A stretch of 64,000 bases of DNA from CBDHFQ01 sp965262565 (lineage in GTDB: Bacteria; Bacteroidota; Bacteroidia; J057), in assembly GCA_965262565.1 (NCBI GenBank), contig CBDHFQ010000024.1:62001-126000 (forward strand). Reading direction: 5' to 3'. Made by a program: the position numbers and the translations under genes. The stretch's first letter is position 1; every line of letters begins with the position of its first letter. The notes under the pieces are model-generated. The model was not told the origin of the DNA. It was given only the letters and a program-made list of their open reading frames with translations, and searched no databases. Positions 37,428 to 46,100 of this stretch are shown piece by piece.

Positions 37428-38480
37428 TCACCTAATAATAGATCGTTTTAACAATTGATCTTCCGATAGCCCTTCAGACTTGGTTTGATAGGTACCAAAC
37501 CACTTCGATAGGAGATCTTGTTCGACTAATTCATCAATGCCTTCCAACTCACCCAAAAAATACTGATCTAAAAATGCTTTAGTGGCAGGATGTATGCTGG
37601 GAGTCTTTTTGACCATCTTAGGATTTATGCGAGAATGAAGGCTGTTAAATATTTTTACCCATATAGAAGGAGCAACGACCTTAGCATCAGGGGTATTAGG
37701 TAGGGAAGTCAAATAATGAGAATTACCAAAGAATCTCATGAAATGATTTCTCTTGATTTGTAGAGATATATATTTAGGTAAGCGCGCTTTATTTGAATGC
37801 ATATCCAGCACATTTGCCGGCAATTCATTGAAATCTAATCCCAGAAAGTCGAATACCTCCTTGACAACTTGCACTTTATTGCTGATCAAATCCTCAAAAA
37901 GGATTACTTTAATTCTTTCTCGAGGAATTAGATCGTAATAATGAGCCAACTGTTCTTTATATAAGCTTCTGTTCAGTATACAATGTGGGTTAAATCTGAT
38001 GGTATCTTCAAAACTGTAGGTAGCCCTTCCTGTCCTTAACAAATGGTAATAATTAGAATAGGCTCTATGGGTAGGATGTCTAAGCAAGAAGATAATTTTA
38101 ATGGGCTTTTTTTGAATGGAAATACGCTCAGCTGCAATACTGGAAGCTAAATAGGTCGTCGAATCCTCTCCTTTCACATAGGTTTCTTTTCCTTTAAATT
38201 TATTTTTATACCAATTCCACAATTTTTCCGGATGTTCCTTCATGAGCTGAGTGGTCCATTCCCCTTTGCCTTCATCAAAGAAGTTAAAATCATGATGCTG
38301 TAATATATTATCTATGTCAAAAAAACCGATTTCATTTTCTGGTATGAATATCTTTGGGTGTTTATCCAACATTTGATGCAAAGTGGTTGTACCTGATTTC
38401 ATTGCCCCGCCGATGATAAAATCAGGTAGAAGATCTTCTTGTGAAGCAATCCAGTGCTGTAATCTGATGTTCTCGCTCAT
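37428..38480 (-). CDS. PAPS-dependent sulfotransferase
   Basis: The 350-residue enzyme transfers sulfate from PAPS to a hydroxyl or amino group. The 5'-phosphosulfate loop is FIIGGAMKSGTTTL (Lys28 within it), and the 3'-phosphate segment IIFLLRHPTHRAYSNYY is present. The pattern is closest to the heparan-sulfate type sulfotransferase domain. No signal peptide is seen, so it is cytoplasmic. It lies amid secreted carbohydrate-binding proteins, which suggests a sulfated exopolysaccharide or glycan as product, but this is inference. Confidence 0.85.
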   Translation of the reverse strand: MSENIRLQHWIASQEDLLPDFIIGGAMKSGTTTLHQMLDKHPKIFIPENEIGFFDIDNILQHHDFNFFDEGKGEWTTQLMKEHPEKLWNWYKNKFKGKETYVKGEDSTTYLASSIAAERISIQKKPIKIIFLLRHPTHRAYSNYYHLLRTGRATYSFEDTIRFNPHCILNRSLYKEQLAHYYDLIPRERIKVILFEDLISNKVQVVKEVFDFLGLDFNELPANVLDMHSNKARLPKYISLQIKRNHFMRFFGNSHYLTSLPNTPDAKVVAPSIWVKIFNSLHSRINPKMVKKTPSIHPATKAFLDQYFLGELEGIDELVEQDLLSKWFGTYQTKSEGLSEDQLLKRSIIR

Positions 38481-38724
38481 GTATATCTTGTTTTGGCCAA
38501 CTTAACATACGAGATAAGGTCCTATTAAATTATCTCTTAATGTAAATATTCCCCTAATTGTGTAATTAAAAAAATGATTCTTGTTTCCACAAATAACACA
38601 AATACAAATTTTAATTGATAAAAAATATTCAAATAGGGTATAATATCCATAAAGAGCTCCTGAATCATGGCCATCCTGTATCATTTCGAAAGCAGTAACC
38701 ACCATATAGATTAGTCTACAAACA

Positions 38725-38758
38725 AAAGCTCAAGGTCATTTTTATCACCTTGAGCTTT
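38725..38758 (-). terminator. Intrinsic terminator downstream of the DNRLRE-T9SS gene
   Basis: A perfect 12-bp stem (AAAGCTCAAGGT and ACCTTGAGCTTT) with a 10-nt loop lies 22 bp beyond the stop of the gene at 38780 on the minus strand, followed by TTTTG. The rest of the 300-bp gap (38481-38779) shows no supported gene. Confidence 0.75.
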
Positions 38759-38779
38759 AAATATGATGGTTAACCTTTT

Positions 38780-40291
38780 TTAATGATGAACAATAAATCT
38801 CTTGATATACCTTTTGTGATTAACATAAATATGGGCAAAATAGAGACTATTTTTGAGATGACCCACGGAAATGCTTATCTGAGTATTCGTTCGAGCGGCC
38901 TTAAATGCTTCCTCATGTACAGTTCTTCCCATAACATCCAGAAGAGCAACATGAATTTCAGTCGGATCATTCGTCGGAACAATCTCCTGTACATCAATTC
39001 CAAGAGTAGCATTTACTGGATTGGGAAATAAAGTGATGTTATCAGTTGATAATGCCTGATCAATCCCTCCAACCCTCTTTCTTGTTTGAGGCAAACAAAT
39101 TCCTTCCAGGAAAGGAGGATTAGCACCACTTTCGCCAGAGTTAAATTTAATTCTACTATACCTCCTATCTGCCTCCAACGATTCTACCAGAAAACTCACT
39201 TCCTTATCTCCATTTAGTTGAGTCAGAACTTCCTGACTTAGATCGAAAGTGTAATATTTTTCCTCCGAATTTATTGATTGTGAACTAAGCAAAGTTCCAG
39301 TGGCATCGGGAGAATTGTTGAATGTCAGCGTATTTTCATCCCAGGCATCAGAAGTAGGAAATATGCCAATCTCCACCTCATTACTGTTTGACACATTCGC
39401 TCCATATAGATGCAGAAGATATTGATCAGCAGATGCCTGATCTGTTAAATCAAACTTGAGATACGTTTTATACCCGTATCCACTCGGCTTATTTCTAGCA
39501 AATAAATAACCTTTGCTTCCATAATTGTCATCGGACTCAGAAGAAGCATTATTAACTGTAGCATCTTCTCCAATATTTATAGTAGAAGCTGTACAATCCT
39601 CAGGTTCAGGCTCTGGATCAGGGTCAGGTGAATCTCCCAATACCAAGGTCAACATGGGAAAATCCCTTTTAGCTTCCTTCGTATTAAAGCGAATGCGATC
39701 ATAATTTCTGTCCGTATTAGTAGAAGCCAACAAAAATGAAACAAATCCACTTCCCTGCGATAATTGCTCATTGACCAAAGAAGTTACGTTCCAATCATAA
39801 TAAGCGGGAGTATTATCTATAGAGACAGCATCTATTTCTGGGCCTTCTCTTCCAGGCGCATTTAAGAAATTTTGGGTCATCTCATCCCAATCATTACTAG
39901 TCTTGAACACAGCGATTCGAACAAAATTACTGTTTTTCGGATTTTTGGAGAATAAGCTTAAATACGCTTCCTGAACGGTCCCTATGTCCGCAGATAATTG
40001 AAATTTCACATAGGATTCGTAAGCCCATTGAACAGGCTTATTTCTGGCGAACATATTATCAAAGTCGCCAAAATTAAGATCAATTTCTACATCTCCATTA
40101 CTCACCTTATTATCAGCGAAGGAGATCAATACCACCGTATCCCCAGGTGCTGCAATAGCAAGTGATGTAGTGATGGAAGATAATTTGTTAGAAGAGTTGG
40201 GAATTTTTGAATAAGCTGTTTGATGAATGTTTGTACCAATAAATAAACAATAAGCCAGGAAAAGTAAAAGTGGTCGATGAGTGCACTTCAT
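38780..40291 (-). CDS. Secreted DNRLRE/CBM96-like protein with T9SS sorting tail
   Basis: The protein is about 503 residues from the ATG at 40291, which gives a clean signal peptide; an upstream ATG adds 14. Two tandem beta-sandwich domains of the DNRLRE/CBM96 type follow, each with ARNKP, a SYVKFQLSA or TYLKFDLTD strand, and W(D)E motifs (NDWDEMTQNF and DAWDENTLTF). An acidic Pro-rich linker (PDPDPEPEPED) separates them. The tail ITLFPNPVNATLGIDV to KRYIKRFIVHH is a T9SS sorting domain. CBM96 has been linked to alginate binding; the glycan here is unknown. Confidence 0.82.
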   Translation of the reverse strand: MKCTHRPLLLFLAYCLFIGTNIHQTAYSKIPNSSNKLSSITTSLAIAAPGDTVVLISFADNKVSNGDVEIDLNFGDFDNMFARNKPVQWAYESYVKFQLSADIGTVQEAYLSLFSKNPKNSNFVRIAVFKTSNDWDEMTQNFLNAPGREGPEIDAVSIDNTPAYYDWNVTSLVNEQLSQGSGFVSFLLASTNTDRNYDRIRFNTKEAKRDFPMLTLVLGDSPDPDPEPEPEDCTASTINIGEDATVNNASSESDDNYGSKGYLFARNKPSGYGYKTYLKFDLTDQASADQYLLHLYGANVSNSNEVEIGIFPTSDAWDENTLTFNNSPDATGTLLSSQSINSEEKYYTFDLSQEVLTQLNGDKEVSFLVESLEADRRYSRIKFNSGESGANPPFLEGICLPQTRKRVGGIDQALSTDNITLFPNPVNATLGIDVQEIVPTNDPTEIHVALLDVMGRTVHEEAFKAARTNTQISISVGHLKNSLYFAHIYVNHKRYIKRFIVHH

Positions 40292-40379
40292 AATTTGGTT
40301 AATTTGATGTGTGATTATGTAGCCCGCCAACACAATTAGATGAATGGCATCCTACAAGGATGAATATACTACTTTGCTA

Positions 40380-40585
40380 ATTGAAAAATACACTTATTGG
40401 ATAAAACTCACTTATTAACGGTTGATTGGTACAGGAAAGTAAGATGAAGTATCCTCTGAATTAATTGTTAGCATCAGACATCATTGAAAAATACACTTAT
40501 TGGATAAAACTCACTTATTAACGGTTGATTGGTACAGGAAAGTAAGATGAAGTATCCTCTGAATTAATTGTTAGCATCAGACATC
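40380..40585. repeat. Perfect 103-bp tandem duplication
   Basis: Bases 40380-40482 and 40483-40585 are identical over 103 bp and adjacent. Each unit contains two CACTTATT words 18 bp apart (40391 and 40409; 40494 and 40512). The duplication lies in the upstream region of the minus-strand DNRLRE gene and covers the broken end of a GNAT gene remnant. The identity implies a recent event. Confidence 0.97.
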
Positions 40586-40719
40586 TCAACCTTTTCCAAC
40601 GTATAGCGTTTCCAATTATCCATTCCCTGCTGAGACAATAACTCAGAACATTGTCGAATAATATGGTAGGTTGATGTTATATCTGATTCCTTCGCTTTCC
40701 TAATAATTAATGCATCCAT
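40564..40719 (-). pseudogene. Truncated GNAT acetyltransferase (N-terminal fragment)
   Basis: This 51-codon frame starts MDALIIRKAKESDITS and continues IIRQCSELLSQQGMDNWKRY. That is the typical first strand and helix of a GNAT N-acetyltransferase, whose full length would be about 150-170 residues. The match stops at LEKVE, and a short unrelated tail (MSDANN) inside the 103-bp repeat ends it. The acetyl-CoA-binding part is absent. It is a gene remnant cut at or near the duplication boundary. Confidence 0.6.
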
Positions 40720-40828
40720 ATTTTTGCTCTTTTTGCTTATCCCTAATCACAAGCATCCTGCGACCTAAACAAGGAGAAGATACATAGCGATAAGATGTTT
40801 GAGGATCTTGCTTTATATCCTCTATCTT

Positions 40829-41755
40829 TTAAAAAATGGAAGATTTTGTTTTTGTGGTAAATAATTCCAACAACTTCATTCCTCTGTAGGAGTTCCCTTT
40901 AGCATTTAACATAGGACTCCAAACAGCTAAACAGTATTCATCTGGATGAACGGCAACAATTCCCCCACCCACTCCACTCTTTCCAGGCAATCCCACTTTA
41001 AAGGCAAAATCCCCAGATTCATCATAAAACCCACAAGTTTGCATGATGGCATTGATCCTTTTCGCTTTACTCGCACTCAATACCTCCTCACCCCTCACAT
41101 TTCTAAAATGTTCGTCACATAAAAACATAAAGGCTTTGGTTAATTCCAGACAACTCATTTCCACAGAACACATGCAAAAATAAAAGTCCAGTACTTCATC
41201 AGGATGGTTGTGAATATTACCGAAAGATTTTAAAAAATGGCAAAGGGCAATGTTTCTATAACCAACCGATTTTTCCGATAAAGCTACAGCCCTGGAATAA
41301 TCTATATCCGATTGTGGGCAGATATCCCGAATGAACTGTAAAAAATCTCCCAATGGGTCAGATAAATGGCTCACAAGCATATCACAAATCACCATAGCAC
41401 CTGCATTAATGAAAGGATTCCGCGGAATGCCATGATCTGTTTCCAACTGAATTAAAGAGTTGAAAGGAGTTCCCGATGGTTCTACCCCTACCCTTTCCCA
41501 AATACTATCACCTAACATGTGATAGGCCAAACTTAATGAAAGGACTTTGGAAATACTTTGAATAGAAAATTTAGTATCCCAATCTCCTCGACCTATTCCC
41601 TTTCCATCCGTAGTCAAGACATACACCCCAAATTTATCCGGATCTATTTTGGCTAATTCAGGAATATATTGGGCCACCTCTCCCACATTCTCTTTTTCAA
41701 GTAAATCCTGGTAAATATGATCAATAATTGACTGATAGTCTATGGTTGTATTCAT
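40829..41755 (-). CDS. glsA: Glutaminase A
   Basis: This enzyme hydrolyses glutamine to glutamate and ammonia. The 308-residue protein belongs to the serine-dependent glutaminase family, with the catalytic Ser67-x-x-Lys70 motif (FSIQSISKV), the conserved NPFINAGAMVI, YRNIALCHFLKSFGN and GVGGGIVAV near the end. Length is normal. In E. coli the homologous YbaS supports acid resistance; that role is not shown here. It stands alone between the GNAT remnant and the divergent BNR gene. Confidence 0.95.
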   Translation of the reverse strand: MNTTIDYQSIIDHIYQDLLEKENVGEVAQYIPELAKIDPDKFGVYVLTTDGKGIGRGDWDTKFSIQSISKVLSLSLAYHMLGDSIWERVGVEPSGTPFNSLIQLETDHGIPRNPFINAGAMVICDMLVSHLSDPLGDFLQFIRDICPQSDIDYSRAVALSEKSVGYRNIALCHFLKSFGNIHNHPDEVLDFYFCMCSVEMSCLELTKAFMFLCDEHFRNVRGEEVLSASKAKRINAIMQTCGFYDESGDFAFKVGLPGKSGVGGGIVAVHPDEYCLAVWSPMLNAKGNSYRGMKLLELFTTKTKSSIF

Positions 41756-41843
41756 AAGATTCGGCTGAGTATATTATTATTGGTACATTTATTACCTAAA
41801 GTTTAGAAAATTCAGAATAAACCCCACATTTAGATCTCTAATT

Positions 41844-44800
41844 ATGCTCACTAAAAAGCTTGCTATAGGATGGTTGCTGATGATAGGTTCTTTTTTTTGT
41901 GCCAATGAGGCTTTCGCCCAAACTGAACCACATGAAGAGATAACACAGTTAGTAGACGGGCTTCGACTGAGAAATATAGGTCCTGCTGTGATGGGAGGAA
42001 GAATCTCTGATATTGCGGTAAGTCCTACTGCCCCATCTACCTGGTATGTTTCTGCGGGTTCTGGCAATGTGTGGAAAACGACCAATAGTGGCATTACCTG
42101 GACGCCTGTATTCGATGATCAATCTTCCTATTCTGTAGGGACGCTCTGCATTGATCCCAATAATGCTGAAACTATTTGGGTAGGAACCGGAGAGAATGTG
42201 AGTGGCAGACATGTAGGCTGGGGAGATGGCGTGTATAAAAGCATGGATGGAGGAAAAAGCTGGCAACATATGGGACTCACTCATTCTGAACATATAGGAA
42301 AAATATTAATCGATCCCAGAAATAGTAATGTGGTATTTGTTGCTGCGGAAGGACCTTTATGGTCATCTGGAGGTGATCGAGGCGTGTACAAAACCGTAGA
42401 TGGAGGTCAGAATTGGACCTTAGTGCTCGAGATCGATGAGCATACGGGAGTTACTGACCTGGAATTTGATCCTTCCAATCCAGAGGTAGTGTATGCGGCT
42501 GCTTATCAACGTCGTCGTCATGTGTGGGCCCTTCTCGCTGGCGGTCCAAAATCTGGCATTTATAAATCTGTAGATCATGGGGAATCCTGGCGGGAATTGA
42601 ACACGGGGCTGCCTACAGGAGACATGGGTAAAATTGGCTTGGCAGTAACTCCCGCTGACCCAGATATAGTATATGCAACCATTGAAGCAGATGAAAAAGA
42701 GAAGGGATTTTATCGGTCAACGAACAAAGGTGAAAGTTGGGAAAAGCGCAATAGCTACATTTCCGGTGGAACGGGACCTCATTACTATCAGGAAATTGAA
42801 GTTTCGCCTGAAGATCCAGACCTCATTTATCAGATGGACGTCTTTCTTCACGTCTCGAGAGATGGAGGAAGAACATTTGATTATTTGGGAACAGGTCGGG
42901 AAAAACATAGTGATAATCACGCACTTTGGATAGATCCTCACAATGGTCAGCACTTAATTGTGGGTACAGATGCGGGATTGTATGAAAGCTTTGATGAGGG
43001 AGCGCATTGGAGACACTTCCCCAATGTACCTATCTCGCAGTTCTATAAGCTTGGACTGGATAATGCTGAACCGTTTTATCACATTGTAGGGGGAGCCCAG
43101 GATTTAGGTACCTTAATAGGCCCTTCCAGAACAATGAATATAGAGGGAGTAAGAAATCAGGATTGGTATGTGCCGCTAGGCGCTGATGGCTATGATTGCA
43201 CCTTTGACCCAAAAGATCCCAATACCGTGTACATGGAAATTCAACAAGGGGTGCTTAACCGATACGATCGACAAAATGAAGAGGCATTAAACATAAAACC
43301 TCAGCCTAAGCCCAATGATCCTCCAGAAAGATGGAATTGGGATAGTCCAGTGCTGATAAGCCCCCATAACCATCGTCGAATATATTTTGGCTCTCAGCGA
43401 TTATGGCGAAGTGATGATCAGGGAAATACATGGACAACTATCAGCGAAGACCTGACTACGAATACGAATCGATATGAATTAGAGATGATGGACAGGGTTT
43501 GGAGCGTAGATGCTTTGTACGATAATGGAGCCATGTCTAAATATGCGACATTAACTTCTATTTCGGAATCGCCTTTGAAAGAAGGATTGATATATACTGG
43601 TTCTGATGATGGATTAATTCATGTGAGTGAAGATGGAGGAGCCAATTGGAGGAAAAGTGAGGTTCTTCCAGAAGTTCCAGAGCGGTCGTTTATCAATGAT
43701 ATTGAAGCTTCCAGCCACAATCAAAATACCGTTTTTGTTGCTGCGGATGCTCATAAATTTGGGGACTATCAGCCATATTTATTTATGAGTACAGATGGTG
43801 CTCGTTCCTGGCAATCCATCATTGGAGACCTTCCGAAGGAAACTATCGTTTGGGTGATCAAGCAAGACGATCAGGATGAAAATCTCTTATTTATAGGAAC
43901 TGAATTCGGTCTCTATTTCTCTAATAATAAAGGAACCAACTGGATAAAGCTGGATGGTGGGGTTCCCACTATTCCCTTTAGAGACATTGAGCTACATCCA
44001 AGAGATAATGATTTAGTAGGAGCTTCTTTTGGACGTGGGTTTTATGTGCTCGATGATTATTCCTGTTTAAGAAATATTAATGAGGCAGTTAATACAGCTA
44101 AAAATACCTTATTCACTGTTCGAGATGCCTGGTGGTATGTTCCTCTGGTTCCCATGCAAGCTAAAGGCATGCCTACCTTGGGTTCAACCAGTTTTGTCGC
44201 AGAGAATCCCCCTTTTGGAGCTGGGTTTACCTATTATGTGCATGAGATCCCTCAAACAGCCAAACAACAGCGCAAGGAAAAAGAAGAACAATTACGTGAA
44301 CAAAATAGCAGTGTTCCCTTTCCGGATTGGGAGGAGTTACAGGAAGAATCTAGGGAAAACGAACCTCAGGTATTGCTATTGGTCAAAAATGAAGCTGGAG
44401 ATCCTATCAGATGGATAGAAGGGGAGCATAAGGAAGGCTTACATCGAACGTATTGGGACCTTAGACTTCCTGCGCCTAACCCTATCAGCTTGAAGAAACC
44501 AGCTTTCACACCTCCATGGGCTGGGGATGCCGAAGGACCTATGGTGGCTCCGGGCACCTATACAGTTGAACTCTATGTAGAACATCAAGGGAAGTTGGAA
44601 CAACAAGGCTCTCCCCAATCTTTTAAGGTCAAGGCAGTCCCTTCCACTGCAAAAGATATTGACTTTGAGGAGGTCGCCTCGTTCCAAGAAAAAACCCATA
44701 AGCTAAAAAAGAATATTTCCAGTGCTAGTAGAAAATTATCCGAAGCCAAAGAAAGATTGACCTACATGAAGGCTGCCTTAAAGCAAACGACAGATCTGAT

Positions 44801-45122
44801 GCCAGAACATTTCTCCCAATGGGATCAACTTCACAAGGAATTAGCAGCATTGAATATTCGTTTGTCTGGTGATCCCATTCGTCAGAAGCTGGATGAATCT
44901 AGTGTACCATCCATTAATTCCCGGGTTCAACAGGTGGCTTATGGACATTGGAAAACGCGTCAACTTCCCACTCAGACATTTATAGATAATATTGACATAG
45001 CTGCCAGGGATTTTGAACAGTTTGAGGGAGATATGAAAACATATTTCCAGCAATTAGAAAAATATGAAGCGAGTCTGGAGGAAGCAGGTGCTCCTTATAC
45101 GAAAGGAAGATCGTTTGAGTAA
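41844..45122 (+). CDS. Exported BNR / VPS10 (sortilin)-type beta-propeller protein
   Basis: The 1092-residue protein has a signal peptide (cleavage near AFAQ). The body carries many Asp-box repeats of the BNR type (VWKTTNSGITW, VYKSMDGGKSW, VYKTVDGGQNW, IYKSVDHGESW, FYRSTNKGESW, LWRSDDQGNTW), giving a large sortilin-like propeller. After about residue 790 comes an Ig-like region (PMVAPGTYTVELYVEHQG) and a helical tail. Bacteroidota members are usually annotated as glycosyl hydrolase-like, but no catalytic residues can be assigned. Envelope location is likely; function is unknown. Confidence 0.85.
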   Translation: MLTKKLAIGWLLMIGSFFCANEAFAQTEPHEEITQLVDGLRLRNIGPAVMGGRISDIAVSPTAPSTWYVSAGSGNVWKTTNSGITWTPVFDDQSSYSVGTLCIDPNNAETIWVGTGENVSGRHVGWGDGVYKSMDGGKSWQHMGLTHSEHIGKILIDPRNSNVVFVAAEGPLWSSGGDRGVYKTVDGGQNWTLVLEIDEHTGVTDLEFDPSNPEVVYAAAYQRRRHVWALLAGGPKSGIYKSVDHGESWRELNTGLPTGDMGKIGLAVTPADPDIVYATIEADEKEKGFYRSTNKGESWEKRNSYISGGTGPHYYQEIEVSPEDPDLIYQMDVFLHVSRDGGRTFDYLGTGREKHSDNHALWIDPHNGQHLIVGTDAGLYESFDEGAHWRHFPNVPISQFYKLGLDNAEPFYHIVGGAQDLGTLIGPSRTMNIEGVRNQDWYVPLGADGYDCTFDPKDPNTVYMEIQQGVLNRYDRQNEEALNIKPQPKPNDPPERWNWDSPVLISPHNHRRIYFGSQRLWRSDDQGNTWTTISEDLTTNTNRYELEMMDRVWSVDALYDNGAMSKYATLTSISESPLKEGLIYTGSDDGLIHVSEDGGANWRKSEVLPEVPERSFINDIEASSHNQNTVFVAADAHKFGDYQPYLFMSTDGARSWQSIIGDLPKETIVWVIKQDDQDENLLFIGTEFGLYFSNNKGTNWIKLDGGVPTIPFRDIELHPRDNDLVGASFGRGFYVLDDYSCLRNINEAVNTAKNTLFTVRDAWWYVPLVPMQAKGMPTLGSTSFVAENPPFGAGFTYYVHEIPQTAKQQRKEKEEQLREQNSSVPFPDWEELQEESRENEPQVLLLVKNEAGDPIRWIEGEHKEGLHRTYWDLRLPAPNPISLKKPAFTPPWAGDAEGPMVAPGTYTVELYVEHQGKLEQQGSPQSFKVKAVPSTAKDIDFEEVASFQEKTHKLKKNISSASRKLSEAKERLTYMKAALKQTTDLMPEHFSQWDQLHKELAALNIRLSGDPIRQKLDESSVPSINSRVQQVAYGHWKTRQLPTQTFIDNIDIAARDFEQFEGDMKTYFQQLEKYEASLEEAGAPYTKGRSFE

Positions 45123-45293
45123 GAAAACATATTAACATCTTATTGCTATAGCATCTCCTGATCATTGATCATCCGTGGCTTCCCTCCAGTAGCCATACGG
45201 TTTTACAAAAGGCGCTGCCGTTGAGCATAGGCTCCGGGAGCGATTGCATGAGCAATCCCCTATTCAATCAAAATAGAAGATATGCAAGTGTGA

Positions 45294-46004
45294 TCACAGG
45301 GCATGTAGATTCTTAAGTAATGCCCAATCCACTGCCATTTCAGCATGAATTTTTGTTGTATCAAATATAGGTGTATGTGTATCTTCGCTAGAAATCAATA
45401 AGGGAATTTCCGTACAACCCAATATGACTCCTTCCACTCCTCTCTTCTCTAATTGCTCGATAACTTTTTTGTATTGCTCTCTGGAAGCATCTAAAAATCG
45501 GCCATTCACTAATTCTTTGTAGATAATATTATGTACGATTTCTCGCTCTGCCTCCTCAGGTACTACAACTTCTAATCCAAATTGCTCACTTAGAACCGAT
45601 TGATAAAAATCCTGCTCCATAGTGAATTTCGTCCCCAATAATCCCACCTTTTTCAAGCCTTGTTTGACAATTTGTTGGCCAGTAGCTTCAGCTATATGCA
45701 ACAAAGGAATAGAGGTACTAGCTTTGACAGCATCACTACAGAAATTCATCGTATTCGAACAAATAAGAATAATATCAGCACCACTTTGCTCAAGGCTTCT
45801 AGCTGCTGAGATCATCATCTGGTTCAATGCTTCCCAATTATTATCCTTTTGCAATTTCGCAACTTCTGCAAAATCTACAGAATATAAGATACACTTTGCC
45901 GAATGAGAACCACCTAATCGCTCTCTTACTATAGCATTAAGAAATTTATAATACATCACAGAAGATTCTGGGCTTATGCCTCCAATTAAACCAATTGTTT
46001 TCAT
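45294..46004 (-). CDS. Aspartate/glutamate racemase family protein
   Basis: The 236-residue protein belongs to the PLP-independent amino acid racemases. The first catalytic position is Thr85 (SNTMNF) rather than Cys, and the second is Cys197 (LGCTEIPLL). This Thr/Cys pair is the layout of the E. coli YgeA-type enzyme. Glycine-rich start GLIGGISPESS is typical. It may interconvert D- and L-amino acids; the substrate is unknown. It is divergent from a MocR regulator, which is expected to control it. Confidence 0.88.
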   Translation of the reverse strand: MKTIGLIGGISPESSVMYYKFLNAIVRERLGGSHSAKCILYSVDFAEVAKLQKDNNWEALNQMMISAARSLEQSGADIILICSNTMNFCSDAVKASTSIPLLHIAEATGQQIVKQGLKKVGLLGTKFTMEQDFYQSVLSEQFGLEVVVPEEAEREIVHNIIYKELVNGRFLDASREQYKKVIEQLEKRGVEGVILGCTEIPLLISSEDTHTPIFDTTKIHAEMAVDWALLKNLHAL

Positions 46005-46025
46005 GTCTTATTTTTTTGTTTAGGC

Positions 46026-46087
46026 CAAACTTATTAATTAATCACAACGCATAACAGATACACTTTTATAAAAAATGTGCATAACAG
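46026..46087. promoter_or_regulatory. Divergent control region with MocR-type direct repeats
   Basis: GCATAACAG occurs twice on the same strand at 46049-46057 and 46079-46087, 30 bp apart (about three helical turns). On the minus strand TAAGTTTG (46033-46026) matches the -7 element and would serve the racemase gene. MocR/GntR regulators commonly bind paired direct repeats next to their own start, so these are the best candidates for the regulator's operator. Confidence 0.5.
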
Positions 46088-46100
46088 TTATATTGTCTAT

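Noticed and set aside
38502..38705. 67-codon minus-strand frame between the sulfotransferase and the terminator
   Set aside because: Composition is unlike a real protein, with no recognisable domain or ribosome-binding site.
45242..45257. Short hairpin GATTGC-ATGA-GCAATC between the BNR gene and the racemase
   Set aside because: The 6-bp stem lacks a T-run on either strand, so a terminator or mobile-element end cannot be supported.
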